Source of the DNA: an uncultured Lachnospiraceae bacterium
GTDB taxonomy: Bacteria; Bacillota; Clostridia; Lachnospirales; Lachnospiraceae
Reading direction: 5' to 3'
Assembly: GCA_910586015.1 (NCBI GenBank)
Contig: CAJUGJ010000005.1
Coordinates: 1 to 64,000, forward strand
Length of the DNA: 64,000 nucleotides
Positions 1 to 8,383 of the stretch are shown in pieces. Each line of letters starts with the position of its first letter. Positions within the stretch are counted from its first letter, which is position 1. Made by a program: the position numbers and the translations under genes. The notes under the pieces are model-generated. The model did not search any database. It was given only the letters and a program-made list of their open reading frames with translations, and was not told the origin of the DNA.

Positions 1-78
1 ACAAATTAGCAATTTGAAATGCGAAATCCCTTTCCAACGGATAACTCCTGATTATCTATTAATAATTAAAAAGAAAAG

Positions 79-112
79 AAGCAATCCATAAAATATTTAT
101 AGGATTGCTTTT
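79..112 (-). terminator. Intrinsic terminator after the recombinase gene
   Basis: The arms AAGCAATCC and GGATTGCTT enclose an AT-rich inner stem. Read on the minus strand the hairpin is followed by a T-rich run and lies a few bases past the recombinase stop codon. Confidence 0.7.
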
Positions 113-117
113 AAAAA

Positions 118-1038
118 TTATATATGAAAATCTTTTCGTGGATGTTTGGAGGTAAGAATATCTTTTTGTTTAGCAACTGCTACATGTGTATAGATTTCTG
201 TAATATTAATAGAACTATGCCCTAACATTTCTTGAATAAATCGTATGTCAACATCTGCTTCTAAAAGACTTGTTGCAAAGGTATGACGAAACATATGGGG
301 AGTGATATGTAATTTTATAGAAGCAAGAGAAGTATATTTATTTATCATTCTACGAACTGCCTGATCGGATAAGATTTTACCAGAAGAATTGACAAAAAAG
401 TGATTACAAGTTTGAATTTCCGTATAAAAATTATTTTTATATTCTTTCAGAATATGAATTACAGATTCGTTTCCAATTTGAATACGCCGTTCTTTATCAC
501 CTTTTCCATAAATAAGAACAATACCATCGTATAAATTCACATCACTATCCTTTAATGAACAGAGCTCAGATATTCTGATACCAGTAGCGAATAAAAGTTC
601 TATAACAGCAGCATCCCGTAGAGCATTCCTTTTCTGATAGTCTGTTTTAGCATTTTGACGATATTTATAGATCGTAGATAGAAATGTTTCGACTATATGT
701 AAGGGTATTGTTTTTGGTAATATCATAGGCTCTCGAAAACGTATCCGTATTTTGTTAAAAGGATTTTGATTAATTATTTCTTTATACTCAAAATAGTGAA
801 ATAGAGCTTTTATAGAGGCAATTTTTCGCTTTGCGGTTTTGGGTTTATATTGCTGATGAAGTTTAGATATATAATTTTCCAATTCGGAAGATGTAATTTT
901 TACAACATCTAAAATAGAAATTTGTTCAGAAAATTGTCTTAAATCAATTTGATATGCTTTTAAGGTTTTTTCGTCTAAACATTTCTGAGTAGTACAATAT
1001 TTTAAATAGTTTTTAATATGTGTTTTTAAATCATACAT
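118..1038 (-). CDS. Tyrosine recombinase / integrase, XerC/XerD-like
   Basis: A 306-residue site-specific recombinase that would cut and rejoin DNA through a 3'-phosphotyrosine. The N-terminal SAM-like DNA-binding domain covers about residues 1-90 and the catalytic domain about 110-300. All catalytic residues are visible: R155 (TGIRISEL), K179 (GKGDKER), H248 and R251 (TPHMFRHTFAT), H274 (LGHSS) and the nucleophile Y283 (IYTHV). The length is typical of XerC/D and of simple integrases without an added arm-binding domain. It stands alone with no partner recombinase or phage gene, and a 13-9-13 inverted repeat lies about 140 bases upstream of its start. Whether it is a chromosomal Xer protein, an invertase or an element integrase cannot be settled here. 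Confidence 0.9.
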   Translation of the reverse strand: MYDLKTHIKNYLKYCTTQKCLDEKTLKAYQIDLRQFSEQISILDVVKITSSELENYISKLHQQYKPKTAKRKIASIKALFHYFEYKEIINQNPFNKIRIRFREPMILPKTIPLHIVETFLSTIYKYRQNAKTDYQKRNALRDAAVIELLFATGIRISELCSLKDSDVNLYDGIVLIYGKGDKERRIQIGNESVIHILKEYKNNFYTEIQTCNHFFVNSSGKILSDQAVRRMINKYTSLASIKLHITPHMFRHTFATSLLEADVDIRFIQEMLGHSSINITEIYTHVAVAKQKDILTSKHPRKDFHI

Positions 1039-1179
1039 AATAAAATCTCCTTTACTTAAATTTATCTTTCAAGGATATTATCGTACAAATATTTTAGCTG
1101 TCTTGTCAATTACAATCAGCAAATAAATAAAATTATAATAATAAGATAAGAATTACAAAAAAGTCCAAATAGATACATT

Positions 1180-1214
1180 ATTCCTGTGGTTGTCATAACT
1201 TCAACTACAAGAAT
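1180..1214. repeat. 35-bp inverted repeat resembling a tyrosine-recombinase core site
   Basis: Two 13-bp arms (ATTCCTGTGGTTG and CAACTACAAGAAT, 11 of 13 positions matching as inverted repeats) flank a 9-bp spacer (TCATAACTT). The size and layout match recombination core sites such as loxP, and the site lies between the recombinase gene and the next gene. A simple hairpin or operator is the alternative. No second copy was noticed in the window. Confidence 0.4.
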
Positions 1215-1266
1215 AATTTACAAAAATATATGTTAATGATATACTATATAAAAAATAGATATAGAA

Positions 1267-1638
1267 ATGAGAAACTGTATGAATACATATCCAATGGATC
1301 ATATTATAAGTATTTCCAAGACCAAGATTGTTTTTGTAGATGAGTTTGAAGAACAAAAATATATTGATCCAAGAAAATGTTCAAAAATATGGTATAATCA
1401 ATATCATCATAATGTATTTTCTTTAATTGGTAAAAGAAAGAATAGGTATATCGGAAACAGACTATGGAATATTGGAAAAGAAAGTGTGATTACTTTCTTT
1501 ACAGACGAAAAGATACAATTTGTTATAGACACGCCATTAGATATCAACTCTGTAGAGTATATGGATACAAGAAAAAAGTGGAGTAATATTATTAGACAGA
1601 TACAAGATTCTGGATGGTGGTTATTTGATTGTAATTAA
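1267..1638 (+). CDS. Uncharacterised 123-residue protein
   Basis: I do not recognise this family. The product is soluble-looking, basic, and rich in Trp and Tyr (WYNQYHHN, GWWLFDCN at the C-terminus). It has no signal peptide, membrane segment or cysteine cluster. The leader contains AGAAATGAGA over the first ATG, and a second in-frame ATG follows four codons later, so the true start could be 1267 or 1279. It overlaps no neighbour and is followed after 34 bases by the HAD gene, with which it may be co-transcribed. Its place beside the inverted repeat and recombinase suggests accessory DNA; function unknown. Confidence 0.6.
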   Translation: MRNCMNTYPMDHIISISKTKIVFVDEFEEQKYIDPRKCSKIWYNQYHHNVFSLIGKRKNRYIGNRLWNIGKESVITFFTDEKIQFVIDTPLDINSVEYMDTRKKWSNIIRQIQDSGWWLFDCN

Positions 1639-1672
1639 CCTTAGAAAAATTTATTTAGGAAAAGAGGATGAT

Positions 1673-2518
1673 ATGACAGAAAAAATAAAAATGTCAGAGA
1701 GGATACTATATGTAACAGATTTAGATGGTACATTATTAAACCGAAAGGATAGAATTAATCCCAAAAGTATCGATATCATTAATGAGCTGGTTGAAAAGGG
1801 AATGTTGTTTACATATGCTACAGCAAGATCGTTTGTATCTGCGTCCGTAGTGACAAAAGGGTTATCTACTACTATACCAATTATAGCATACAATGGAGCA
1901 TTTATTTTTCATCCGGCGACTGGAGAGATTTTATCACAGGAAGGTTTTTTAAGAGAGGAAATGGATCGAGTAATATCTGTTTTAGATAGATATAATATCA
2001 ATCCATTAGTCTATTCGTACATTGATAAGATTGAAAAAGTGTCTTGGATGAAGGATAAGGAAAATGAGGGGATAAAAAGATATTTGTCTTTAAGAAAAGG
2101 AGATAGAAGACTTCGTTGTGTGAGAAGCAAAGAAGAATTATATCAAGGAAACATATTTTACTTTACTTGCATTGGTGAAAAAGAAGAACTTCAGCCTATC
2201 TATGATATTTTCTCAAAAGATAATAGATATCGTTGTACAATTCAACAGGAGTTATACAGACCAGAATTTTTTTGTGAGATTATGCCTGTGAAGGCAACAA
2301 AATCAAATGCAATTCAAAAGTTAAAGAAAATCTGGAATTGTCATAAAATAATATCCTTTGGTGATGCGCTAAATGATATTCCAATGTTTGAAATATCCGA
2401 TGAATGTTATGCTGTAGAAAATGCAGTTGATGAATTAAAGTCTATAGCTACCAGAATCATTCAAAGTAATGAAAATGATGGGGTTGCTAATTGGTTAAAA
2501 GAACATGTGATATTATAA
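1673..2518 (+). CDS. Cof-type HAD-superfamily phosphatase
   Basis: A 281-residue hydrolase of the HAD IIB (Cof) subfamily, which usually removes phosphate from sugar phosphates or flavin/pyridoxal phosphates in the cytoplasm. Motif I is DLDGTLLN with nucleophile D16 and acid/base D18. Motif II is the Thr of TYATARSF, and motifs III/IV are seen as the late Lys (PVKATKSNAI) and GDALNDIPMF, which binds magnesium. The middle part is the C2 cap typical of the family. I chose the ATG at 1673 because AAAGAGG lies six bases upstream and the reading frame before it overlaps the previous gene without an SD. The substrate cannot be inferred. Confidence 0.88.
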   Translation: MTEKIKMSERILYVTDLDGTLLNRKDRINPKSIDIINELVEKGMLFTYATARSFVSASVVTKGLSTTIPIIAYNGAFIFHPATGEILSQEGFLREEMDRVISVLDRYNINPLVYSYIDKIEKVSWMKDKENEGIKRYLSLRKGDRRLRCVRSKEELYQGNIFYFTCIGEKEELQPIYDIFSKDNRYRCTIQQELYRPEFFCEIMPVKATKSNAIQKLKKIWNCHKIISFGDALNDIPMFEISDECYAVENAVDELKSIATRIIQSNENDGVANWLKEHVIL

Positions 2519-2524
2519 ATGAAA

Positions 2525-2573
2525 TATTGCAAAATAAAGTTTTACGTTCCAATTAAAAACTCTATTTTGCAAT
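2525..2573. terminator. Hairpin between convergent genes
   Basis: The arms ATTGCAAAATA and TATTTTGCAAT plus inner AGTTTT/AAAACT form a long AT-rich stem between the HAD gene and the minus-strand zinc-ribbon gene. Neither side has a clean U-run, so it is a moderate terminator candidate. Confidence 0.5.
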
Positions 2574-2583
2574 AGTATTTACT

Positions 2584-2949
2584 TTATCTAATTAAGATAT
2601 TTTCTATAAATTCTCTTTGCTTTTTATGCCTTTTCATACCATCTGTTTTATGCTGATAATTTTCTCGTCGCCAATTTTTCCTATATGCACTGTCTATTTC
2701 CATCTCTGTCAGATAATAATATGCTTCATATGGAGTTGCAGGTCTTTTACTGCAAAACGGGCAGTCAGGATCACCACAGACATCATCACGCCATTCATTA
2801 CATGTAATACAACACCATGAGTCATATTTTTCAATTTGCAAAATGGTCTTTTTTCCGCATTTTCTACATTCAGAACCAGAGTACCAGCCTATTAATTTCC
2901 ACTTGAAATTCTTTTTGCGAGATTTTAAATAATTTTTTCTGTTTTTCAT
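2584..2949 (-). CDS. Small zinc-ribbon protein, function unknown
   Basis: A 121-residue basic protein with clustered cysteines: CRKCGKK near residue 28, CCITC near 48, then CGDPDCPFC near 58-66. These form two or three CxxC knuckles suited to zinc binding, so a nucleic-acid or protein-binding zinc ribbon is likely. The C-terminal third is charged and Arg/Lys-rich (MKRHKKQREF). No catalytic motif is visible. The start at 2949 has AGGTG about 10 bases upstream. Copy 1 of the dispersed repeat begins only 21 bases before this ATG, so the gene's 5' leader or promoter must pass through or lie within the repeat. I do not know the function. Confidence 0.65.
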   Translation of the reverse strand: MKNRKNYLKSRKKNFKWKLIGWYSGSECRKCGKKTILQIEKYDSWCCITCNEWRDDVCGDPDCPFCSKRPATPYEAYYYLTEMEIDSAYRKNWRRENYQHKTDGMKRHKKQREFIENILIR

Positions 2950-2969
2950 AAATTAATTCACCTGTTTTT

Positions 2970-3090
2970 GTTTCAATCCACTCGCGGCAGTTAGGAGCAA
3001 GACAATGATGTAGATTGCTTCATGGCAGTAGGGGATACCGCTTTCGCTCTGCCTAAGAGGAAGAGAAATCATTGCTGTTAATTATTGAAA
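2970..3090 (-). repeat. Dispersed repeat copy 1 (short form)
   Basis: About 121 bp. On the minus strand it ends GCGAGTGGATTGAAAC, 21 bases from the zinc-ribbon ATG. It shares most of its sequence with copies at 4734-4886 and 32209-32363 but lacks about 30 bp in the middle; GGCAG/CTGCC pairing of the central hairpin is kept. Confidence 0.85.
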
Positions 3091-3329
3091 TTATTATAGC
3101 ACAGTCCTTTTACTCTGTCCACATAAAATGATTGTATATTAGAACAAACACATGAATCATTTTTTTATAAAATTTTTATTCATACAAAAGTGAGTATTGA
3201 AAAGCAAAATTTATCTAGTTCTGTTCTTGTTTTCACTTTCTTCTTAATGTATACTTATTGTAATAGAAGAAATCTGTCAAATTTTTTTATACAACTTTTG
3301 GAATAAATTTAATTTCTGGGAGGTAGCAT

Positions 3330-3662
3330 ATGGAAATAGCAGAAATAATTATTACAACTATTCTTTTTATGATAGCAATAAGTTCTTTTGTAATTAGTTA
3401 TTTTTATTTCAAAGAAAAAGGGTTTTTATTAAATAATGCGTATATTTATGCGTCAGAGGAAGAACGAAAGAAGATGGATAAAAAACCACATTATAAACAG
3501 TCGAGTATTATATTTTTACTTATAGGTATTATATTTTTACTTAACGCTATGGATACAATTTTAAAGACAGGCTGGCTATTTTATGTAATATTAACAGTGA
3601 TTTTTATTGTGATTATCTATGCAATAATTTCTTCTATAAAAATAGAAATGAAAAAGAAATAA
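3330..3662 (+). CDS. DUF3784-like small membrane protein
   Basis: A 110-residue protein with three hydrophobic segments (about residues 5-25, 50-70 and 82-102). The loop after the first segment carries YASEEERKKMDKKPHYKQS, which resembles the conserved EER-K-DKK-Y-Q signature of DUF3784 proteins; these are widespread, uncharacterised Firmicutes membrane proteins. An SD GGGAGG lies 10 bases upstream of the ATG. The gene stands alone between two copies of the dispersed repeat. Membrane location is clear from the sequence; the family call is from memory and the role is unknown. Confidence 0.65.
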   Translation: MEIAEIIITTILFMIAISSFVISYFYFKEKGFLLNNAYIYASEEERKKMDKKPHYKQSSIIFLLIGIIFLLNAMDTILKTGWLFYVILTVIFIVIIYAIISSIKIEMKKK

Positions 3663-3781
3663 AAACTTATTGGCTGTTTTTAAAGCATATTATAAATGAA
3701 AGACTATATAGAAATAATGTAACTGTAAAAGGTCTACAAATTTATAGATATCAGAAAATCAAAATTATACGGAGGATATAA

Positions 3782-4294
3782 ATGAATATTAGTATTGAAC
3801 CTATATTAATTGAACAGAAATCTGTTTTTATTCAAATGATGGAATTATATAATTATGATTTTTCCGAGTTTTCTGATGGTGATATAAATGAATATGGATA
3901 TTTTGGATATCCACGTATCGACGATTATTGGAATGAAGAAGGAAGATATCCTTTTTTTATTCGAGTAGATGGAAAACTTGCAGGAATGGTTTTGGTGAGG
4001 TCTTGTTGTGAACATAATAATTTGCCAAATCCTCATAATATAGCTGAATTTTTTGTGATGAAAAAGTATAGACAAAAAGGAATTGGTAAAGTAGTTGCTA
4101 TGAGAATTTTTGATATGTTTCCTGGGGGATGGGAAATATCCCAGTGGACTAAAAATTTGCCTGCACAGATCTTTTGGAGTAAGGTTGTTGAGGATTATAC
4201 AAATGGAAAATATAATACGTTTACTGCAGTGGAAAAAAATGAAGTTGGATTCACGTTTGATAACTCACAGATGAATTTCATTTATAAAAATTAA
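3782..4294 (+). CDS. GNAT-family N-acetyltransferase
   Basis: A 170-residue GNAT-fold acyltransferase. The acetyl-CoA loop is visible as YRQKGIGKVVAMRIF (R/Q-x-x-G-x-G/A), preceded by the beta-4 strand HNIAEFFVMKK and followed by W-rich NLPAQIFWSKVV, where alpha-4 normally sits. GGAGG lies six bases upstream. The next gene, also GNAT, begins 19 bases downstream, so the two are probably co-transcribed. Substrates of such small GNATs are diverse (amines, antibiotics, protein N-termini) and cannot be read from the sequence. Confidence 0.8.
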   Translation: MNISIEPILIEQKSVFIQMMELYNYDFSEFSDGDINEYGYFGYPRIDDYWNEEGRYPFFIRVDGKLAGMVLVRSCCEHNNLPNPHNIAEFFVMKKYRQKGIGKVVAMRIFDMFPGGWEISQWTKNLPAQIFWSKVVEDYTNGKYNTFTAVEKNEVGFTFDNSQMNFIYKN

Positions 4295-4313
4295 TATAGA
4301 AACGAGATTAGAT

Positions 4314-4775
4314 ATGGTACGAGAAGCTAGAAAAGAGGATTTAAATGAAATTTTGGAATTGTATTTATGTTTGCATGAAGAATCTATTCCAGAAAAATCG
4401 AATACTTTATTAGGTACATGGGAACAAATTATACAAGATAAAAACCATCATTTACTAGTAAATGAAGTGAATGGAAGAATTGTATCTTCCTGTGTATGTG
4501 TTATTATTCCAAACTTGACAAGAAAGGTACGACCATATGCTTTTATCGAAAATGTAGTGACTCATACAGATTTTAGAGGGCAGGGGTTGGCATCGGAATG
4601 TTTAAAATATGCCAAAAAGATAGCTAAACAGAATAACTGTTATAAGATGATGTTACTTACAGGTAGTAAAGAGGAAAAAACTTTAGATTTTTATAAAAGT
4701 GCAGGATATAATTGTACAGATAAAACGGCATTTATTCAACAATTAACAGCAAGGATTCCCTTTCCTCTTAGGTAG
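4314..4775 (+). CDS. GNAT-family N-acetyltransferase with repeat-derived C-terminus
   Basis: A 153-residue GNAT protein. The N-terminus MVREARKEDLNEILELY is the usual beta-1/alpha-1, and the acetyl-CoA loop is FRGQGLASECLKYAKK. The segment TGSKEEKTLDFYKSAGY matches the family's last helix. From about residue 140 the reading frame enters dispersed repeat copy 2, so the last dozen residues (QQLTARIPFPLR) are encoded by the repeat rather than by the original gene. The loss or replacement probably affects only the end of the fold, so activity may survive. It follows another GNAT gene by 19 bases. Confidence 0.75.
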   Translation: MVREARKEDLNEILELYLCLHEESIPEKSNTLLGTWEQIIQDKNHHLLVNEVNGRIVSSCVCVIIPNLTRKVRPYAFIENVVTHTDFRGQGLASECLKYAKKIAKQNNCYKMMLLTGSKEEKTLDFYKSAGYNCTDKTAFIQQLTARIPFPLR

Positions 4776-4886
4776 GGGAGGAATTGCTAGGAACAATTTA
4801 ACGGCAGTAACGGGCGAGTATCACCTACTGCCATGAAGCAATCTACATCATTGTCTTGCGCTTAACTGACGCGAGTGGATTGAAAC
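4734..4886 (+). repeat. Dispersed repeat copy 2
   Basis: About 153 bp, inverted relative to copies 1 and 3 on the map but ending GCGAGTGGATTGAAAC toward the downstream reading frame, as they do. The hairpin arms GGCAGTAA and CTACTGCC flank a variable loop (4803-4832), with one G-U pair replacing the A-T of copy 3. It forms the 3' end of the upstream GNAT gene. Confidence 0.85.
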
Positions 4887-4901
4887 AATGGCTTGATATA
4901 G

Positions 4902-5138
4902 AAAGGTAAAATTTATGAATATACAAACTTTGAAAATTTTGAAAAATGTTCTCTAAAAATATGTGTAGAAATCTTTAATGACAATCAGATAAAACAGTTA
5001 CAAAAATTATTCAAAGACTGTGACTGTATACGTTTTTCAGATGGATACTGGTATAAATTTATGAAAAAGGCAGATGTTGTAATTGGCAATAATGACGAAG
5101 AGGGAATTGCAAAGTATTTAGAAAAGCTGTTGCATTAA
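4902..5138 (+). pseudogene. Gene remnant downstream of repeat copy 2
   Basis: An open frame of 78 codons with no start codon before 5061 encodes a globular-looking C-terminal part (EIFNDNQIKQLQKLF, then GYWYKFMKKADVVIG, ending YLEKLLH). Another frame starts with an ATG at 4915 after GAAAGG and reads MNIQTLKILKNVL before a stop. A small insertion or deletion in the A-rich stretch around 4940 would join the two. I read this as a decayed small gene whose 5' flank was altered by the repeat. I do not recognise the family. Confidence 0.5.
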
Positions 5139-5198
5139 AAAGATCAAATACAAAATATTGTATATTGAATTTTTAGTACAACAGCCCTTTTTAAATTT

Positions 5199-7544
5199 TT
5201 ATTCTCCTATAAGCAATGCTTTTGGAGTAATCTTTTTTATTTTTAAGGATAAGATACATGTAATGATAAATGCAAATAAGATAAGTCCAATTCCTGCGAT
5301 TATGATAAAATAGACTGGAATAATGAAGGTACATTTTACAATGCCAATATTATTTAAAAATAGTGCAGTTAATGGATTAATAATAAAGCTACATATAACT
5401 ATTCCCACAATGGTTGAAAGAATAATTGCTGGCATAAAAGATAGTGCGGTCTGTAAAATAAGTTGTTTAGTCGTAAAACCAAGAGCTTTTAAAATTCCAT
5501 AATCCCGTTTTTTATTACTTAACATTGTTCTTACAAGTAAATATAATACAAATGTAATAACAACTGCACTTAATATAAGAATTGCAATGACAATGATAGT
5601 CATAAGAGAAACGTATACAGAAGCTGCTGCGGAAACAGTTGAATTTATATTGATTGTTACATTGATTTCATTTCCAAATCGTTCTTTAACATTTGTATTA
5701 AAAGAGTCTATGTCAACTTTGTCTGTTAGATTCAAATAATAACTTATATTTTGAAATTCGCCCAATCGTTTATAGCCTGCTCTTGTAAGTAAACAGTCCT
5801 TACCGAGATTATTACTTATCTGTGTAAAGCCTGATATAATATACTTTGCTTCATGTCCATTTGCAGTTATGGTTATTTCATGTCCAATCTCTAAGTCTTT
5901 TTCTTTTGCATATTTTGCTGCAATCGCAATTTCATTATCATATTTAGGAAACCTTCCTTCAAATACAACATTACTATTGTTTACTTTTGAAAAATCGTCA
6001 CAAATAGTTGCTATCAGTCCAACACCACCAATATGCCGTACTTCAGTAGAATGATACAAATAAATTTTTTCCACCTGTTTGTCAAGATTCATCTCCTGTA
6101 GAAAATCCTCTTCGATTTCGGCATTAATATTAATACAATTATCCGCTATTTCACCTACAATGAGATTTAGAAAGGGAGTAATATCCATAATCATGTTTTT
6201 GGTCATCAATCCTGAAAATACTACTACAAGTGAAAGTACAAGCATAGTGATACAGACAGTTACATTATGTTTTATACCTGAAAGTGTTGTTTTAAGGGCA
6301 AGTGCAAGATGAAGGGGTGCTTTTGTCTTTTCGAGTAAAATATAATTGCGCTTGAAATTATGTGTTTGAACACCTTGACGAAGTGCAACAATAGGTTCTA
6401 ATTTTTTAATTCTGCGAGAAGATAGCCATACGACAAGAGCAATCGTTCCTCCTAAAATGCTCAGCGTAATAAAAAGTGGTACTGGTAAAAAGTGAACAGT
6501 ATATGGTATACCTGTCTGTGAAATCATCATTGTATTTACAAAAGGAAACAGACAATATGAAATTCCTATACCAACAATAGAAACAATTAGTAAAAGAACT
6601 AAAAATTGAAACAAAAGAGAACAGACAAGTTGACGACTTGTATAGCCAATAGCTTTTAGTGCACCAAGGTTTTTCATATTCTCTTGGATATAGTTAATGA
6701 TATTAGAAGATATCACAACAAGAGCAATTAAAAGAACTAAAAATGCCATTGCACTTACAATGCCAGAACAAACCATTTGGGATATATAGCGGGACTGTGA
6801 AACAAGTGCATAGGAGTTACTGACAGTACGAGCAGAAGGATACTGAGAGGATAAGGAATTTTTTAACATTGCTTCATAATTTTCGCTTTCTGCCTTATCT
6901 TTTAATCGGATGGAACAGAGTGTAGATTTTGGTACATAGCCTGCCCTTTGCAGTTCGTCATATTTATCTTTAGTCAAAATAAGTTCACACATAGCACAAT
7001 TATGTGAGCCTGCCATAATGCTATTAAAAAATCCACATACCGTATAGCTAACTTTATTACTTCCAATAGAAATTTGTACTGTTTTTCCTATTGCTATATC
7101 ATCAGATTTATATAAGATAGGCATATAGATTCCACTGGTAAATTGGCTATCTTCTTCTACAATTTCAATTTTTCCTACTGAACGAGAAAGAGCAGTTTGT
7201 TTTTCAAGAATAATAAGCTCTGAGTTGACTTCACCCTCATTATATAAAAATAAACCGACCATGTGCATAGAAGAATCCAGAGAAAATTCAGAAGTACGGT
7301 TGTCAGCTTTCAGTGTTTGAATCAAAAATTCCTGTATTTTAGAGTTATCACCATCAATAGCAAGTGTAACATGTTCTGCATTAAGCTTATCATGATAGTG
7401 ATCGAAGTTTTGCTTATAATCCATAGATAACATAAGCCATAAATTGAGCATTAACGCCGCAAATAATATAAGTACGATAAGAGCGGTTGTTTGACCTTTT
7501 GATTTTCGTAAATTAGAACGAGCAAGAAGGAAAATTTTTCTCAT
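5199..7544 (-). CDS. ABC transporter permease, MacB/FtsX type, 781 residues
   Basis: A large permease of the kind that, with its ATPase, exports or detoxifies peptides and lipids (BceB/VraE/LolCE relatives). One membrane helix near residue 17-37 is followed by an extracellular domain (about 60-240), three FtsX-type helices (about 260-385), a second extracellular domain (about 440-645) and three final helices (about 650-770). The FtsX signature NMKNLGALKAIGYTSRQ appears after the first helix block and KKRDYGILKALGFTTKQ after the second, so the protein is an internal duplication. The ATPase gene ends one base upstream, and a histidine kinase and response regulator precede it, a layout typical of antimicrobial-peptide sensing modules. 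The actual substrate is unknown. Confidence 0.88.
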   Translation of the reverse strand: MRKIFLLARSNLRKSKGQTTALIVLILFAALMLNLWLMLSMDYKQNFDHYHDKLNAEHVTLAIDGDNSKIQEFLIQTLKADNRTSEFSLDSSMHMVGLFLYNEGEVNSELIILEKQTALSRSVGKIEIVEEDSQFTSGIYMPILYKSDDIAIGKTVQISIGSNKVSYTVCGFFNSIMAGSHNCAMCELILTKDKYDELQRAGYVPKSTLCSIRLKDKAESENYEAMLKNSLSSQYPSARTVSNSYALVSQSRYISQMVCSGIVSAMAFLVLLIALVVISSNIINYIQENMKNLGALKAIGYTSRQLVCSLLFQFLVLLLIVSIVGIGISYCLFPFVNTMMISQTGIPYTVHFLPVPLFITLSILGGTIALVVWLSSRRIKKLEPIVALRQGVQTHNFKRNYILLEKTKAPLHLALALKTTLSGIKHNVTVCITMLVLSLVVVFSGLMTKNMIMDITPFLNLIVGEIADNCININAEIEEDFLQEMNLDKQVEKIYLYHSTEVRHIGGVGLIATICDDFSKVNNSNVVFEGRFPKYDNEIAIAAKYAKEKDLEIGHEITITANGHEAKYIISGFTQISNNLGKDCLLTRAGYKRLGEFQNISYYLNLTDKVDIDSFNTNVKERFGNEINVTININSTVSAAASVYVSLMTIIVIAILILSAVVITFVLYLLVRTMLSNKKRDYGILKALGFTTKQLILQTALSFMPAIILSTIVGIVICSFIINPLTALFLNNIGIVKCTFIIPVYFIIIAGIGLILFAFIITCILSLKIKKITPKALLIGE

Positions 7545-7545
7545 A

Positions 7546-8304
7546 TTACCACCCCATTTCAGAAAGGAAAGCAGATAGTTTTTCGTGTCTTGCTATATCT
7601 TTGTGTCTATATTTACCCAAATCACACTCGCCTAAAATCACACCGTCCTTTAAATATAAAATACGGTTGCCGCGTCTAGCAGAGCGCATATCATGTGTTA
7701 CCATAACAACACTTTGACCTTGTTCGTTAAATTTAGTAAGCGTATTGAGCACATCAAGTCCTGTTTTAGAATTGAGTGCTCCTGTAGGTTCGTCGGCAAA
7801 GAGAATTTCAGGTTTATTAATAAGTGCCCGAACAATTCCAACTCTCTGGGCCTCACCACCTGAAATTTGAGTAGGAAACTTATTTTGGGTTTCTTCGGAA
7901 ATATCGACTGCTGCAAACAATTCTTTGGCTTTCGAAAAAAGTCTCTTTTTATCTTTACTTACAAGTAAACCTGCCGATAAGATATTATCCATAACAGACA
8001 TTCCATCAATCAAATAGATCTGTTGAAATACGAATCCACAATGTTCACGTCGAAATATAGCAAGCCCATCTTGACTTAAAGTAGAAATCACTGTATTTCC
8101 AAAAGTAATAGTACCAAGCGATGGTGTATCCATTCCTGAAAGGGCATATAAAAGTGTAGATTTTCCTGCTCCACTTGCTCCCATAATCACAGTAAAGTCG
8201 CCTTCATAAAGCTCTAAATCAATATTTTTTAGAACGTGCTGTAAGGTTCCACCACTTGAAAAGGATTTACTTAAATGATCGGTCTTTAAAAGTATTTTTT
8301 TCAT
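7546..8304 (-). CDS. ABC transporter ATP-binding protein, LolD/MacB/BceA type
   Basis: A 252-residue ATPase that would power the permease encoded one base downstream. The Walker A is GASGAGKST, the Q-loop is in FVFQQIYLIDGM, the signature is ISGGEAQRVGI, the Walker B is EILFADEPTGALN and the switch His is in VVMVTHDMRSARRG. The EPTGALNSKTG segment is characteristic of the LolD/MacB/BceA group. The start has AGGAGG seven bases upstream. A pair of TTAAGG direct repeats 63-79 bases upstream, next to the kinase stop codon, suggests the response regulator of the adjacent system activates this gene. Confidence 0.92.
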   Translation of the reverse strand: MKKILLKTDHLSKSFSSGGTLQHVLKNIDLELYEGDFTVIMGASGAGKSTLLYALSGMDTPSLGTITFGNTVISTLSQDGLAIFRREHCGFVFQQIYLIDGMSVMDNILSAGLLVSKDKKRLFSKAKELFAAVDISEETQNKFPTQISGGEAQRVGIVRALINKPEILFADEPTGALNSKTGLDVLNTLTKFNEQGQSVVMVTHDMRSARRGNRILYLKDGVILGECDLGKYRHKDIARHEKLSAFLSEMGW

Positions 8305-8366
8305 AATAAACCTCCTTTTTACACGTTCTATTTTAGTTTTTCAATTCTTAATTGTCTTTAGGCAAC

Positions 8367-8383
8367 CCTTAAAAAATCCTTAA
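8367..8383 (-). promoter_or_regulatory. TTAAGG-N5-TTAAGG direct repeat, probable response-regulator box
   Basis: On the minus strand TTAAGG occurs twice with an 11-bp period, overlapping the kinase stop codon. A possible promoter (AAGACA, 17 bases, TAAAAT) lies directly downstream and then the ATPase gene. OmpR/PhoB regulators typically bind such 11-bp-spaced direct repeats. Confidence 0.55.

Noticed and set aside
118..1214. Complete phage or integrative element at the left edge
   Set aside because: Apart from the recombinase and one inverted repeat, no excisionase, relaxase, structural or replication gene is present.
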